From Halegenticoccus tardaugens (GTDB lineage: Archaea; Halobacteriota; Halobacteria; Halobacteriales; Haloferacaceae), in the NCBI RefSeq assembly GCF_004116405.1, contig NZ_SDIC01000005.1:310001-374000 (forward strand): a stretch of DNA of 64,000 nucleotides. Direction: 5' to 3'. A program made the position numbers and the translations under genes. Under the pieces are notes generated by a model. That model saw only the letters and a program-made list of their open reading frames with translations, searched no databases and was not told the origin of the DNA. Shown in pieces: positions 1 through 11,465 of this stretch (position 1 is its first letter; each line of letters opens with the position of its first letter).

Positions 1-219
1 GCGTTCGCCGTACCGGTCGGCGAGGACGCCGCTCGGAAACTGAACGATCGCGTACGCGAGCCACATCCCGGACAGCGCGGTCCCGATCAGTGCGTTTGAA
101 ACGTCGAACTCGCTCGTGATCGCCGGGACGACCGGGCTGATCGCCAGCCGCGCGACCATCGTGACAAAAAACGCGAGCGTACAGAGAGCGAGGACCGTGT
201 CGCGGTATCGCCAGTTCAT
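1..219 (-). CDS. MFS transporter, N-terminal part (runs off window)
   Basis: The reverse strand reads an open frame from an ATG at 219 to the window edge, giving about 73 residues. It starts MNWRYRDTVLALCTLAFF, has one hydrophobic helix, then continues with a second helix region and the motif PSGVLADRYGER, which matches the conserved loop 2-3 signature (GxLaDRxGrR) of the major facilitator superfamily. The protein would be an inner-membrane secondary transporter; its substrate cannot be guessed from this fragment. The rest of the gene lies outside the window. Confidence 0.8.
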   Translation of the reverse strand, partial: MNWRYRDTVLALCTLAFFVTMVARLAISPVVPAITSEFDVSNALIGTALSGMWLAYAIVQFPSGVLADRYGER

Positions 220-774
220 CGAATACGTGCTCGATTGTCGAAGGACGAAGAACGTAGCTCTTCTGATGATCGGCTCGCCGTCTATCGATACGGCGAACTC
301 ACCCTTCCGAGTCGCCCTGTTCGCAAAAGGGGGTGTGTCAAAGTTGTGGGTTGGCCCAGTCGTGTGCCTGAGTGCACCCGAGAGGGGGTATTCCGCGGGG
401 AGGTAAAAATCCTCCGAGACGCGACGGTACCGCCGCGGAGCGAGCGGAGGCTCGTCGACGCCTAATCGCGTTGAATGCGAGCTAGCCCATTATTTTGCCA
501 TCTACAATAAGAAAGAATTATGTCGATCACCCCGAATTACCGTATTGGGGTGACGATGCGGTGTGTCGAAGCGCGAGTCCTTTCCAAGGTCGGGGTCCGG
601 AGGACGATAGACACGCGTCCGCAGAAGGGCGAGGGACGCGCACGAAGCGCGCTGGGCACGGAATCTGAATCACCCGTGTCATACGGATAGTTCGTGCCGT
701 ACGGATGGTTCGTATCATACGGATAAGTCAGATGAGACGTATTATCGGTGATGTTCGAATTATTGGGTACGCGT
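220..774. other. Intergenic region with a short tandem repeat
   Basis: No convincing gene is seen on either strand. The only structure noticed is three 18-bp tandem units at 676-729 (listed separately). The region holds the upstream side of the MFS gene and the downstream side of the hypothetical gene at 775. Confidence 0.5.
676..729. repeat. Three tandem 18-bp units
   Basis: Three consecutive units read GTGTCATACGGATAGTTC, GTGCCGTACGGATGGTTC and GTATCATACGGATAAGTC. They lie just downstream of the stop of the small hypothetical gene on the reverse strand. The unit length is a multiple of three and one reverse frame would encode repeated YPYDTN-like hexapeptides, but there is no other sign that this frame is translated. 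Confidence 0.7.
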
Positions 775-1134
775 CTATCGGCGCATTCGTTCCAGCGCGT
801 CTTCGTCGAGGCTGCACCAACGGCCGTGTTCGTCGGTGGTGACCGGAACGTCTCGTCCGTAGAGCCAGCCGGCGTCGTGCCATGAGTCGAGTCCGAAGGC
901 GTCAAGGAGGGCGTCGAGCAGCGGATCACCGACGTCGTCGCGCCAGAGCCGATTGTCCAAGAGCAGTTCGACGCGAGGGCCGAACGCGGTCTCTCGGACG
1001 CGAACGCCTCGAACGCGTGCGACGGGCGTCTCATTCGCAGCGGACGTCCCTGGCGCTCCCTGCGCCGCCTGCGGAGTCGTGTCGCTCGAACGGTCACTCA
1101 CAGTCGGGTCGTCTCGACGTTTCATTTTGGGCAT
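775..1134 (-). CDS. Small acidic haloarchaeal hypothetical protein
   Basis: This 119-residue reading frame has the acidic, lysine-poor composition of the real genes here. It begins MPKMKRRDDP (the second Met at residue 4 is an alternative start), has a low-complexity Ala/Thr/Ser stretch to about residue 40, then a compact part with VELLLDNRLWRDD and WHDAGWLYGRDVPVTTDEHGRWCSLDEDALERMRR. No family was recognised. It is transcribed divergently from the rhodanese/MBL gene at 1334 across a 199-bp gap, so the two could share control. Confidence 0.6.
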   Translation of the reverse strand: MPKMKRRDDPTVSDRSSDTTPQAAQGAPGTSAANETPVARVRGVRVRETAFGPRVELLLDNRLWRDDVGDPLLDALLDAFGLDSWHDAGWLYGRDVPVTTDEHGRWCSLDEDALERMRR

Positions 1135-1298
1135 GTCTATTTTTCGGTTTCGAAATCGACGATACGGACGGCCCCGAGAGCGTCCAGGAGTTGGAATTCG
1201 ACGTGTTTCGGCTCGGATCCCCGTCCACCGCTTGGACGCAGCCGATGCGCGGATCGGTGACGTTCGTCGCGGGGATCACCGTGACCAAGCCAATACGT

Positions 1299-1320
1299 TA
1301 TAGTACGTACAATATCGTAC
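1299..1320 (+). promoter_or_regulatory. Probable promoter/operator of the rhodanese-MBL gene
   Basis: A TATA-like TTATAG (1299-1304) lies about 30 bp before the ATG at 1334. It runs into GTACGTACAATATCGTAC (1303-1320), a near-palindrome (GTAC-AATAT-cGTAC). The position fits an archaeal TATA box overlapped by a repressor site. No regulator is identified. Confidence 0.35.
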
Positions 1321-1333
1321 AACTACGTGAACG

Positions 1334-2479
1334 ATGTTCGACCAGATCACTGCCGAGCAACTGGCCGAAAAGCGGGACGCGGGCGAATCGTACGCGCTCC
1401 TCGACACGCGAACGGAGGAGAGTTATGAGGCTTGGCGCATCCCGGGCGCAGAGAGCATTCCGTTCGGTCCGACGGAGACGCTTGACGACGAGGGGAAGAA
1501 ACGACTCGACGAACTGATCGACAGCCGACCAGTCATCACCATCTGCGGGAAGGGCATTACCTCGACGAACCTCGCGGCGGAACTCGACGCAAACGGCTAC
1601 GAGGATGTGACGGTCGTGAAGGGAGGGATGCGCGACTGGAACGACGTCTACGAGCGGGTTCCGATCGACGTCGGGGACGACCTTGTGGTCGTCCAGTTTC
1701 AGCGCCGCGCGAAGGGCTGTCTGAGTTATTTGGTGGGATCACGTGAGGCCGGCGAGGCGATCGTCGTCGATCCGACCCGACATACGGACCAGTACGTCGT
1801 GACCGCGGCGGAGCTGGGCCTGCGAATCACGCGCGTCGTCGACACGCACGTCCACGCTGACCACGTCTCCGGCGGACGGGAGTTGGCGGAGCGCCTCGGC
1901 GTCCCCTACCACCTGGGCGCGCACGCCCGAGATCGGGGCGTCGCGATGGAATTCGATCCGGTCGAGGACGGCAACGTGCTATCGGTCGGGGACGTCGAGC
2001 TGACGGCGTTGCACACCCCCGGACACACATCCGAACTCACGAGCTACCGGATCGGCGACGAGGCGATCCTCACGGCCGACGCGCTCTTCGTCGACTCGAT
2101 CGGCCGAACCGAACTCGAGTTTGACGAGGATGACGCGGCGACAGGCGCGGAGATGGCCTACGAGACGCTCCACGGGACGCTCGCGGAGCAGCACGCCGAC
2201 CTGCTGGTCCTTCCGGGTCATGTCACGGTCGAGAACGACGGCCACTACCGGAACGGTTCGCCCGGCGAACCCGTCGCCGCGGCTCTCGGCGAGGTCCGCG
2301 AACGGCTGGACGTGCTCGATCTGGACGAGAAGGCGTTCGTCGAACAGATGGTCGAGAGCGTCCCCGACAAACCGGCCAACTACGAGACGATCATCGGAAT
2401 CAACCGCGGGAGAGAGCGCGTCGACGACCCGGTGGCTCTCGCCGACCTCGAAACCGGTGCGAACAACTGCGCGGCGTGA
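1334..2479 (+). CDS. Rhodanese + metallo-beta-lactamase fold protein
   Basis: This 381-residue protein joins an N-terminal rhodanese domain (about 1-110) to an MBL-fold hydrolase (about 115-345). The rhodanese loop CGKGITS places the persulfide-accepting Cys at residue 71. The MBL domain carries the metal motif THVHADHVSGG (His172, His174, Asp176, His177), HTPGHT (His231) and TADALF (Asp249). Such fusions belong to the persulfide dioxygenase/CstB-like group that handles sulfane sulfur or glutathione-type persulfides in the cytoplasm. The domain order here (rhodanese first) differs from CstB, so exact chemistry is inferred. The gene stands alone, and a palindromic site overlaps its promoter. 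Confidence 0.88.
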   Translation: MFDQITAEQLAEKRDAGESYALLDTRTEESYEAWRIPGAESIPFGPTETLDDEGKKRLDELIDSRPVITICGKGITSTNLAAELDANGYEDVTVVKGGMRDWNDVYERVPIDVGDDLVVVQFQRRAKGCLSYLVGSREAGEAIVVDPTRHTDQYVVTAAELGLRITRVVDTHVHADHVSGGRELAERLGVPYHLGAHARDRGVAMEFDPVEDGNVLSVGDVELTALHTPGHTSELTSYRIGDEAILTADALFVDSIGRTELEFDEDDAATGAEMAYETLHGTLAEQHADLLVLPGHVTVENDGHYRNGSPGEPVAAALGEVRERLDVLDLDEKAFVEQMVESVPDKPANYETIIGINRGRERVDDPVALADLETGANNCAA

Positions 2480-2742
2480 TCTGAGCCGCGGCGGGTCGCC
2501 ACTCGCCGTCCGGTTTCGGCGGGAGTCCACCAGCAGAATGGCGCTGTGTCCCCACGATCATCGACGATCTGTCGACGTGCAAGAGTAGGAAATATTCACC
2601 TATATCTACGACGCACCGTTCGAATAACGATTTCCCGTCGGTTCTGTTCGCGAACGTCGATTCGGCCCGTCCGACGGGTGACGGCGGGGTTGTGTACGAT
2701 CTATGCAAGGCCTTATGGTTGTCGCCCGCTTATAGCGAGCAA

Positions 2743-3147
2743 ATGGCTGACTCGATGGCGGAATACCTACAGAAGGACATGGAGTGCGAGGGACTCCTCG
2801 AGTGTATCCACGGGCTAAAGGATCTGGATCGGCAGTGCTTCGAGGTGCTGACCGAGAGCACAGAGCCGCTGACAATCGACGAGGTGGCTGCGGCGGTCGA
2901 CCGCGAGCGCTCGACGGCGTATCGGTCGGTCCAGCGGCTACTACAGGCCGGTTTTATCCAGAAAGACCAGGTGAACTATGAGCAGGGCGGGTACTACCAC
3001 GTCTATCGCCCGACCGATCCAGACGAGCTCGCGGACGACATGCAGCGCATGCTCAACGACTGGTACGCGAAGATGGGACAGCTCATCCAGGAGTTCCGCG
3101 GCAAGTACGAGACCCGATCGGAGCAACCGGCGCCCGTCAAAAACTGA
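2743..3147 (+). CDS. Winged-helix transcription regulator (TrmB-like)
   Basis: From the ATG at 2743 the product is 134 residues (MADSMAEYLQKDMECEGL...). Residues about 35-90 form a winged helix: FEVLTESTEPLTIDEVAAAVDRERSTAYRSVQRLLQAGFIQKDQV, typical of TrmB/MarR-like haloarchaeal regulators. The C-terminal part (DELADDMQRMLNDWYAKMGQLIQEFRGKYE) is a helix likely to dimerise. An upstream in-frame ATG at 2692 would add 17 residues, but the later start fits the family and lies just after a TATA-like CTTATAG. No ligand domain is present. It may regulate the preceding sulfur gene, but that is only inferred from position. Confidence 0.75.
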   Translation: MADSMAEYLQKDMECEGLLECIHGLKDLDRQCFEVLTESTEPLTIDEVAAAVDRERSTAYRSVQRLLQAGFIQKDQVNYEQGGYYHVYRPTDPDELADDMQRMLNDWYAKMGQLIQEFRGKYETRSEQPAPVKN

Positions 3148-3253
3148 GAGTTTCCCGTCGTAGATTCCGGCAAAATACGCGGACCAAAATGATCCAATCG
3201 CGCGGAGGTTCGCCCACAACGGTATTATGAATCGCTCTATAAGAGAGGGGTGA

Positions 3254-4378
3254 ATGGCCACTATCGCGGTCGTACATCCAAATCTCATGATACGTGGCGG
3301 TGCCGAGTCGGTCTGTATGCACGCACTTGAAGCGCTCCAGTCGGAGCACGATCTCACGCTGTTCACGTTCGAGCGTCCCGACATCGACGAGCTGAACGAG
3401 TACTTTCGGACGGACGTCGTCGACGTTCAGGTCCAGGTCGCCGGTTCCATCGGGCCGAAACTGCGGGAACGCGCCGGTCATCGGTTTTTGAAACTGCAGG
3501 CTGCGCTGCTCGGCCGATACATCCGTCGTCACGAGGACGGATTCGACCTGATACTGAGCACGAAAAACGAGTTCTCCTTCGAGACGCCGTCGGTGCAATA
3601 CATCCACAGCCCACAGTTCGCGAAGGCCGATCCGGGGCTCGACAAGGTTGACCCGATAAATCAGGCGTATGACGCCGTCTGCCGGGCTCTCGCCGGAGTC
3701 GACGCCTCGCGCATCGAGGACGCCGTGCTGCTCGCAAACTCGGACTGGACAGCGGGCGTTGTCGCGGACGCGTACGGTGCGAGCGCGGAGACCGTGTATC
3801 CGCCGGTGAACACCTCGCAGTTCCCCCGGCGCGCGTGGGAGGATCGCGAACCGGGCTTTCTGACGATCGGTCGAATCGGGCCAAGCAAGCGCATCCTCCA
3901 GAACGTCGAGGTCGTCGCCACGCTCCGCGAGCGCGGACACGACGTGCACCTGCACGTGATCGGTCCGACGACCGACGGCGAGTACTGCGACCGGGTCAGA
4001 GAGCGGGCGGCTGAGCTCGAATTCGTCCACGTCGAGGGCGCCGTTGAGTACGACAGATTGCTCGATTTGATCGCGAGTCATCGGTACGGTCTCCACGGTC
4101 GACCCTACGAGCACTTCGGGATCGCAGTCGCGGAGCTACTCGCCGGCGGGACCATCCCCTTCGCGCCGAACAGCGGAGGCCAGCGCGAGATCCTGGCTGA
4201 GGATCCACGGCTCCTCTACGATTCCCCGAAGGAGGCGGTGACGAAGATCGATCGCATCCTCTCAGACGACGCGCTCCAGCGGGAGATCAGGGAGAGCTTT
4301 CGAACGGACGACCTGCCGTTCGACCGGGAGGCGTTCGAGGAGAACGTTCGAACCGTCGTGGAGCGAGCAAGCGCATGA
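3254..4378 (+). CDS. Family 4 glycosyltransferase
   Basis: The 374-residue protein has a GT-B layout. The N-terminal half begins VVHPNLMIRGGAESVCMHALEAL (glycine-rich acceptor loop), followed by YIHSPQFAK. The C-terminal half has FLTIGRIGPSKRI and the nucleotide-sugar motif YGLHGRPYEHFGIAVAELLAGGTIPFAPNSGGQREIL, with the E-x7-E type pair seen in GT4 enzymes such as ALG11-like mannosyltransferases. It would act on the cytoplasmic face of the membrane on a lipid-linked glycan. Its stop overlaps the start of the next GT4 gene (ATGA), so the two are one operon. A TATA-like TCTATAAG precedes the start. Confidence 0.9.
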   Translation: MATIAVVHPNLMIRGGAESVCMHALEALQSEHDLTLFTFERPDIDELNEYFRTDVVDVQVQVAGSIGPKLRERAGHRFLKLQAALLGRYIRRHEDGFDLILSTKNEFSFETPSVQYIHSPQFAKADPGLDKVDPINQAYDAVCRALAGVDASRIEDAVLLANSDWTAGVVADAYGASAETVYPPVNTSQFPRRAWEDREPGFLTIGRIGPSKRILQNVEVVATLRERGHDVHLHVIGPTTDGEYCDRVRERAAELEFVHVEGAVEYDRLLDLIASHRYGLHGRPYEHFGIAVAELLAGGTIPFAPNSGGQREILAEDPRLLYDSPKEAVTKIDRILSDDALQREIRESFRTDDLPFDREAFEENVRTVVERASA

Positions 4379-5481
4379 GGGTCGGCATTAACGCGCGGGC
4401 GTTATCGAAGCCCAATCCGGCGGGCGTGAGCCGATACACGCGAAAGCTCGTCGACGCGCTCGCGAGGGAGGAGCGCGGATCGGACGCGACGTTCGTCCTG
4501 TTCGGCGTCGACGCTGTCCCGGAAGGGTTGGCCGCCCACGACAACGTCGAAAGCACCGGGGTTCCCGTGCCCGCCCACAGCGGGCTGCGGGCGCACCGAT
4601 GGGAACAGCTGGAACTCCCGCGCGCAATCGGCCGCGTCGACGTCGACGTGTTTCACACCCCTGCCGGACAGCCCCCGGTGTTGGCTCGCGTCCCCCTCGT
4701 GACGACGATCCACGACATCTCGCCCGTGGTCCACCCCGAGTGGTTCTCCCGGAGCTACGCCGCGCTCTACCGCGTTTTGACGCCGCTCGCGGTCCGCGCG
4801 TCGGATCGGATCGTCACCGTCTCGGCGTTCGCGCGCGACGAGATCGTCGACCGGTACCCCCGCGCCGCGGGCAAGACGGTCGCCGTCCACAACGGGCTGA
4901 CGCCGCCTTCGCCTGACGGGCCCACCGTGGACGGCGTGCGATCGGGCGAGTTCCTCCTGTCAGTCGGATCGATGAATCCGCGGAAGAACCTCCGACGACT
5001 CGTCGAGGCGTACGGCCGGTACCGCGAGCACGCCGCCGACCCGGCATCGCTCGCGCTCGTCGGGCCGACCAAGAGCGTCTTCGCCGACGCGTCGATCGAG
5101 CCAGGCGAGGGCGTCGAGACGCTCGGGTTCGTCTCAGACGAGGAACTGGGGTGGCTGTACCACAACGCGGCCGCGTTCGTCTTTCCGTCGCTCTACGAGG
5201 GGTTCGGACTGCCGATCCTGGAGGCGATGAGCGCGGGCACGCCGGTCGTCACTGCCGACCGGGGGGCCATGGCGGAGGTCGCGGGCGACGCCGCGTGCCT
5301 TGTCGATCCCACCGATTCGGACGCGATCGCCGACGGTATCGAGCGGACGCTCTGCGACGCCGACGCGCGCGAACGGCTCGCGCGGCGGGGCCGCGAGCGG
5401 GCGGCGGTGTTCACGTGGGAGCGTGCGGCGAGGCGGACGGCAGAGGCGTACAGGAGTGTCGCGCGCGAGTCGTCGCGGTGA
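4375..5481 (+). CDS. Family 4 glycosyltransferase
   Basis: This 368-residue GT4 enzyme begins MRVGINARALSKPNPAGVSRYTRKL, contains VTTIHDISPVVHPEWFS, SVGSMNPRKNLRRLVEAY and the donor-site motif AFVFPSLYEGFGLPILEAMSAGTPVVT with both catalytic/donor Glu residues. This matches the mannosyltransferase-like RfaB/WbaZ branch of GT4. It is translationally coupled to the preceding glycosyltransferase through a 4-bp ATGA overlap. It probably adds a later sugar to the same lipid-linked oligosaccharide; donor sugar is not predictable. Confidence 0.9.
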   Translation: MRVGINARALSKPNPAGVSRYTRKLVDALAREERGSDATFVLFGVDAVPEGLAAHDNVESTGVPVPAHSGLRAHRWEQLELPRAIGRVDVDVFHTPAGQPPVLARVPLVTTIHDISPVVHPEWFSRSYAALYRVLTPLAVRASDRIVTVSAFARDEIVDRYPRAAGKTVAVHNGLTPPSPDGPTVDGVRSGEFLLSVGSMNPRKNLRRLVEAYGRYREHAADPASLALVGPTKSVFADASIEPGEGVETLGFVSDEELGWLYHNAAAFVFPSLYEGFGLPILEAMSAGTPVVTADRGAMAEVAGDAACLVDPTDSDAIADGIERTLCDADARERLARRGRERAAVFTWERAARRTAEAYRSVARESSR

Positions 5482-5503
5482 GCCGGATGGGAGGATCTCA
5501 AGC

Positions 5504-6325
5504 TCAGATGAAGAGTAAGCCAACCCCGCCGACGACTGCGAGGCCGCCGAGGCCGACGCAGACGCCCCAAAAGGGGACGCGGCGGACGAGCCGCATCAGC
5601 GCGTCGATCGTGACGTAGCCGACGACGGTCGCAGTGGCGAGGGCGGCGACGGCCGCCTGCAGCGAGAGGTCCGGGAGGCCGCCTGAGTCAAGGACGGCGA
5701 CGACGCCGCCGCCAATCGCCGCCGGGATCGAGAGGAGAAACGAGAGGCGGAACGAGTCCGGGCCGTCGTGACCGCGGAGCAACAGCGCGCTCGCAGTCGT
5801 CCCCGACCGGGAGACGCCGGGGAGGATGGCAAGTCCCTGCAACGCGCCGACGACGACGGCGTCGACGAGGTCGGGCCGGTCGCGGCCGCCCAGCGCGAGC
5901 GACCCGGCGAACCGCTGGAGGAGCCCGGTCGCGACGAGGAGCAGGCCGATCAGCGCGACGAATGCGCCGCCGGTCAGCTCCGAGACGAGCTGGCCGAGGA
6001 GGACGTACGCCGGGATGCCGACGACGCCAGTCGCGACCGTCGCGACGAGGAGAAACGAGAGCGTCGACGACTCCTCCTCGAACGCCCGCTCCGGCCGCCA
6101 CGAGGGGACGGTGCGAAAGACGGAGAGCAGTTCGTCGCGATAGTACGCGGTCGCAGAGAGCGCCGTGCCGAGGTGCAAAAAGAGCGCATACGCGACGGCC
6201 GCCCCCGGGCTCGATCCTATGGCCGTTAGTGCGATGGCGAGATTCCCCTCGCTGGAGACGGGGAGCCACTCGAAGATTCCCTGCAGGACGCCCGCGACGA
6301 GGGCGACGATGAGGTCGCGATCCAT
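5504..6325 (-). CDS. uppP: UppP/BacA-type polyprenyl-diphosphate phosphatase
   Basis: The 273-residue membrane protein has the two UppP signatures: GVLQGIFEWLPVSSEGNLAI near the N terminus and GLAILPGVSRSGTTASALLL around residue 160, plus about eight hydrophobic helices. Family members dephosphorylate polyprenyl diphosphate to recycle the glycan carrier lipid at the outer face of the membrane. The first motif differs from the bacterial consensus EfxPiSSTGH by having EGN where TGH is usual, so the catalytic set is altered although the PGxSRSGTT motif is intact. Start 6325 is preferred over 6334 because a TTTATA box lies at leaderless distance. It converges on the upstream glycosyltransferase operon. 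Confidence 0.88.
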   Translation of the reverse strand: MDRDLIVALVAGVLQGIFEWLPVSSEGNLAIALTAIGSSPGAAVAYALFLHLGTALSATAYYRDELLSVFRTVPSWRPERAFEEESSTLSFLLVATVATGVVGIPAYVLLGQLVSELTGGAFVALIGLLLVATGLLQRFAGSLALGGRDRPDLVDAVVVGALQGLAILPGVSRSGTTASALLLRGHDGPDSFRLSFLLSIPAAIGGGVVAVLDSGGLPDLSLQAAVAALATATVVGYVTIDALMRLVRRVPFWGVCVGLGGLAVVGGVGLLFI

Positions 6326-6546
6326 ACCTACCATGGGAAATCGCTCGTATAAAGTCGATTCGACTGACAGTGCACCGATGGAGAGGAACGCAGAATCCGC
6401 CGAACCGGAACGTGCGGACAGCTCCGGTCCGGTTTTCGGACCCTGTTCGCGCGAGTCATTAGAATTCCGTCAATACACGTGACGGAGAATAGTAACGTGG
6501 CCGGGACGTTTATGATTCGGGATTTCAGAACATCACCCGAGAACGG

Positions 6547-8013
6547 ATGAAACGATTCCTCGACATCTTTGCCGTCGTTCCGCTTGCAGCAGCGGTTCTC
6601 ATGGACGCGGATTTCGAGGCGGAGTGGCTTACGGTGAGCAATCTGCTCTATTTGCTCTTGCTCTTCGCCGCGATCGGGTTCGTGTGGCACGCATATCGGG
6701 GCGACGCGCTCGATCTGGCGTTCGTTTCGACGCTGCTCGTCCCGTATGTATTGTCCTGCCTGCTGCTCATCGGCCTAATACTCACGTTGAACGAGTCGGG
6801 ATTCCCTGAGCCAGGGCGGGCGCTGAAGTTCGGCATCGTCTACCTCCTATCGCTGTTCGTGGTAGCTGCGAACGCGGAGCCGATTGAGTCGCTCAAGCGA
6901 ACCGTCGGCTACGTCCTCGCCTTCGCGATCGTGCTCGGAGCATTCTTTACGCATCTGCCGGAGATCGCTGTCGGCAGTGGGCTTGTTGGCTTCGCGGTCC
7001 GCTCAGGCCTCCTGATGGGCCTTTGTATGTTCATCTTCCCGCGGTATGTCTCTCGCGATGCCTTCCTCTGGACGGTCGGCGTGATCTCGGCCGTCGTCAT
7101 TGCGATCAGTCTGCCCGTGTACGTTCTCGGAGAGTACACGCTGTTTGGGCTGTCGTTCGAGCTGTGGGGGACGAGAAAGATGCTGCCGCTCGTCGGCGTC
7201 AAGTTCCAATTACTCGAATCAATGTTCGGCAACCCCAACACTATGGGCGGACTGGCGTTCGCGGGGACGGTCGGCGCGGCGATGGCGGCGCACCGATCCT
7301 ACATCAATGGGTCGATCCCAGGCGTCTGGCTCCTCCCCGCGGGGTTGTTCTTCCTCAACGGTTTCGGTCTGTACTTGTCGTACAGCCGGGCGGCGTGGCT
7401 TGCGGCTACCGTCACGTTGTCTCTGTACGGCTTCTACGTCCTGTTCGGCCGGAATACCGTCCCGATCGGCTTCACGGCGATCGTGGGAGGAGTTGTTCTA
7501 CTCTTCGCCGCGATGTTCCTATCAATCGTGGAGATCAGCACCAGCGGCCGGTTTACCCTCTGGGGTGCGGGTTTCCGCGCGATTGTCGACAACCCGTCGC
7601 TCTTCGGAGCGGGGATAATCGATCCGGCGGAGCCACTCGAGCCGTACTTACAGGGACGCTACAGCGGCTTCAGTCCGCACAACTCGTACGTCTCGATCTT
7701 CCTCCGGGCGGGGCTACTCGGCGGGCTCGCGTACCTCGTTCTCACAGTTGGGAGCGTCCTCTACGGTGCGTACATTAAGAGCGAGGTCGACGTCTCAATG
7801 CTCGCATTCGCGACTGGCTTCGGGATCCACCACATGTTCGAAGCGTATACCTTGTACCAGTACGAATTTGCCGCCGTCTGTGGGGCGATCGTCTTCGGAT
7901 ACCTCGTTCTCGACGGATCGCCGCCGCTCGACGAGGTGCCAACCGCGTCGGCGCTGTCGAGCAAGCTCAGGGGCGCGCGGAACGTCAACCTATCTCGGGG
8001 TAACCGACTGTGA
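6547..8013 (+). CDS. O-antigen ligase/Wzy-like membrane protein
   Basis: The 488-residue protein is nearly all hydrophobic, with about ten to twelve transmembrane helices. It has a large loop with SGRFTLWGAGFRAIVDNPSLFGAGIIDP and SGFSPHNSYVSIFLRAGLLGGLAYLVL, the pattern (conserved R and the GxxxHNxYl motif) of the O-antigen ligase/polymerase superfamily (PF04932). In this locus it would polymerise or transfer lipid-linked glycan at the cell surface. Its stop overlaps a possible GTG start of the next glycosyltransferase, which indicates an operon. Confidence 0.85.
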   Translation: MKRFLDIFAVVPLAAAVLMDADFEAEWLTVSNLLYLLLLFAAIGFVWHAYRGDALDLAFVSTLLVPYVLSCLLLIGLILTLNESGFPEPGRALKFGIVYLLSLFVVAANAEPIESLKRTVGYVLAFAIVLGAFFTHLPEIAVGSGLVGFAVRSGLLMGLCMFIFPRYVSRDAFLWTVGVISAVVIAISLPVYVLGEYTLFGLSFELWGTRKMLPLVGVKFQLLESMFGNPNTMGGLAFAGTVGAAMAAHRSYINGSIPGVWLLPAGLFFLNGFGLYLSYSRAAWLAATVTLSLYGFYVLFGRNTVPIGFTAIVGGVVLLFAAMFLSIVEISTSGRFTLWGAGFRAIVDNPSLFGAGIIDPAEPLEPYLQGRYSGFSPHNSYVSIFLRAGLLGGLAYLVLTVGSVLYGAYIKSEVDVSMLAFATGFGIHHMFEAYTLYQYEFAAVCGAIVFGYLVLDGSPPLDEVPTASALSSKLRGARNVNLSRGNRL

Positions 8014-8087
8014 GCGGCGATTCCGATCGGCACGGCGGCCGCGAGAACGCGTCGCAGCGAGATAGCGAAACACTCCAGGAGACGTCC

Positions 8088-9197
8088 ATGAAGATACAGC
8101 AGATCAGTAAGTTCTACTACCCATACGTCGGCGGACTCGAACAGGTCGTACAGACGCTCGCGGAGGGCTTTCACGGAAACGGGCACGCAGTCCGCGTGTT
8201 GGCGTCCGCAGAGAACGGGAGGGGCGCGCGCGAGCGTGTGAATGGCGTGCCGGTCATCAGGGCGACGACCGTCGCCACGCTCCAGTCAGTACCGATCTGC
8301 CCGACGCTCCCAGCGCACCTCAGGAAGGTGAGTCGCGACGCCGACCTGCTGCACTTTCATCTCCCGAATCCGGCGGCCGTCGCCTCGCACTTTCTGGCCG
8401 GGTCGGACCGCCCTCCGATCATCGTCACCTACCACAGCGACATCGTAAAGCAGGCGGCCGCGCTCGAAGCGTACCGGCCGATCCTGCGCCGGTTCCTCGA
8501 CCGCGCGGACCGTATCATCGTCACCTCGCCGAATCTCCTCGACCACTCGGCGCACCTCGAACCGTTCGCCGACAAGTGCGAGGTCGTCCCGCTCTCCATC
8601 GACCTCGACGAGTTCAGCGAGTACGACGGTCCAACGTACGATCTCCCCGGCGATTCGTCGCGTCCGACCCTGCTTTTCGTCGGGCGGCTGAGCTACTACA
8701 AGGGGGTCGAGTACCTGATCGACGCAATGGCTGACGTCGACGCCGACCTCCTCGTGGTCGGCGGCGGCGAGCGGCGCGAGACGCTCGAACGGCGGGCGCG
8801 GAACCGTGGCGTCGACGGCGACGTCTCGTTCCTCGGGAAAGTCCCGGGGGAGATGCTGCGGTACTGCTACGAGGCGGCCGACGTGTTCGTGCTCCCCTCG
8901 ATCGCTCCGAGCGAGGCGTTCGGCGTCGTCCAGCTCGAAGCGATGGCGACCGGGACGCCGGTCGTCAACACCGACCTCCCGACCGGCGTGCCCTGGGTGA
9001 GCAGAGACGGCGAGACGGGGCTGACCGTCCCTCCCAAGGACGCGGCCGCCCTCACTGGGGCGATCAATGACCTGCTCGGGGACGCGGAGCAACGGCGAAC
9101 ATACGGTGCGAACGCGCGCGAACGAGTCGAACGTCGCTTCACCACGGAGCGCATGCTCGAAGGCACGGAGGCGGTGTACCGCGACGCGATGAACTGA
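8088..9197 (+). CDS. Family 4 glycosyltransferase
   Basis: From the ATG at 8088 the product is 369 residues, starting MKIQQISKFYYPYVGGLEQVVQ, the classic GT4 N terminus. It also has LHFHLPNPAA, FVGRLSYYKGVEYLIDAMADV and the donor motif VLPSIAPSEAFGVVQLEAMATGTPVV. A GTG at 8010 overlapping the previous stop would add 26 acidic, low-complexity residues and is the coupled alternative start. It is co-transcribed with the O-antigen ligase-like gene and should extend the same glycan. Confidence 0.9.
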   Translation: MKIQQISKFYYPYVGGLEQVVQTLAEGFHGNGHAVRVLASAENGRGARERVNGVPVIRATTVATLQSVPICPTLPAHLRKVSRDADLLHFHLPNPAAVASHFLAGSDRPPIIVTYHSDIVKQAAALEAYRPILRRFLDRADRIIVTSPNLLDHSAHLEPFADKCEVVPLSIDLDEFSEYDGPTYDLPGDSSRPTLLFVGRLSYYKGVEYLIDAMADVDADLLVVGGGERRETLERRARNRGVDGDVSFLGKVPGEMLRYCYEAADVFVLPSIAPSEAFGVVQLEAMATGTPVVNTDLPTGVPWVSRDGETGLTVPPKDAAALTGAINDLLGDAEQRRTYGANARERVERRFTTERMLEGTEAVYRDAMN

Positions 9198-9398
9198 CGG
9201 GGCGTGTCATCACAGAAGAACAATAAATTTACACGTCTAATTCTGTAACGGTAAATAATAACAATCGACGCGGGCTGACGTAATTCGGATTCGGAGGTAA
9301 ATCCACTGATTCTGAGATAGTTGACAAGGAGTACGGTTCGGGGCTCACACCGGCGAGGGCATAGAATCGCCCAAGACCGGTGTCACAGTGGTTCAAGC

Positions 9399-11465
<2,067 letters not shown>

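Noticed and set aside
3137..4114. 325-residue reverse-strand open frame
   Set aside because: It is antisense to the first GT4 glycosyltransferase, with no domain of its own.
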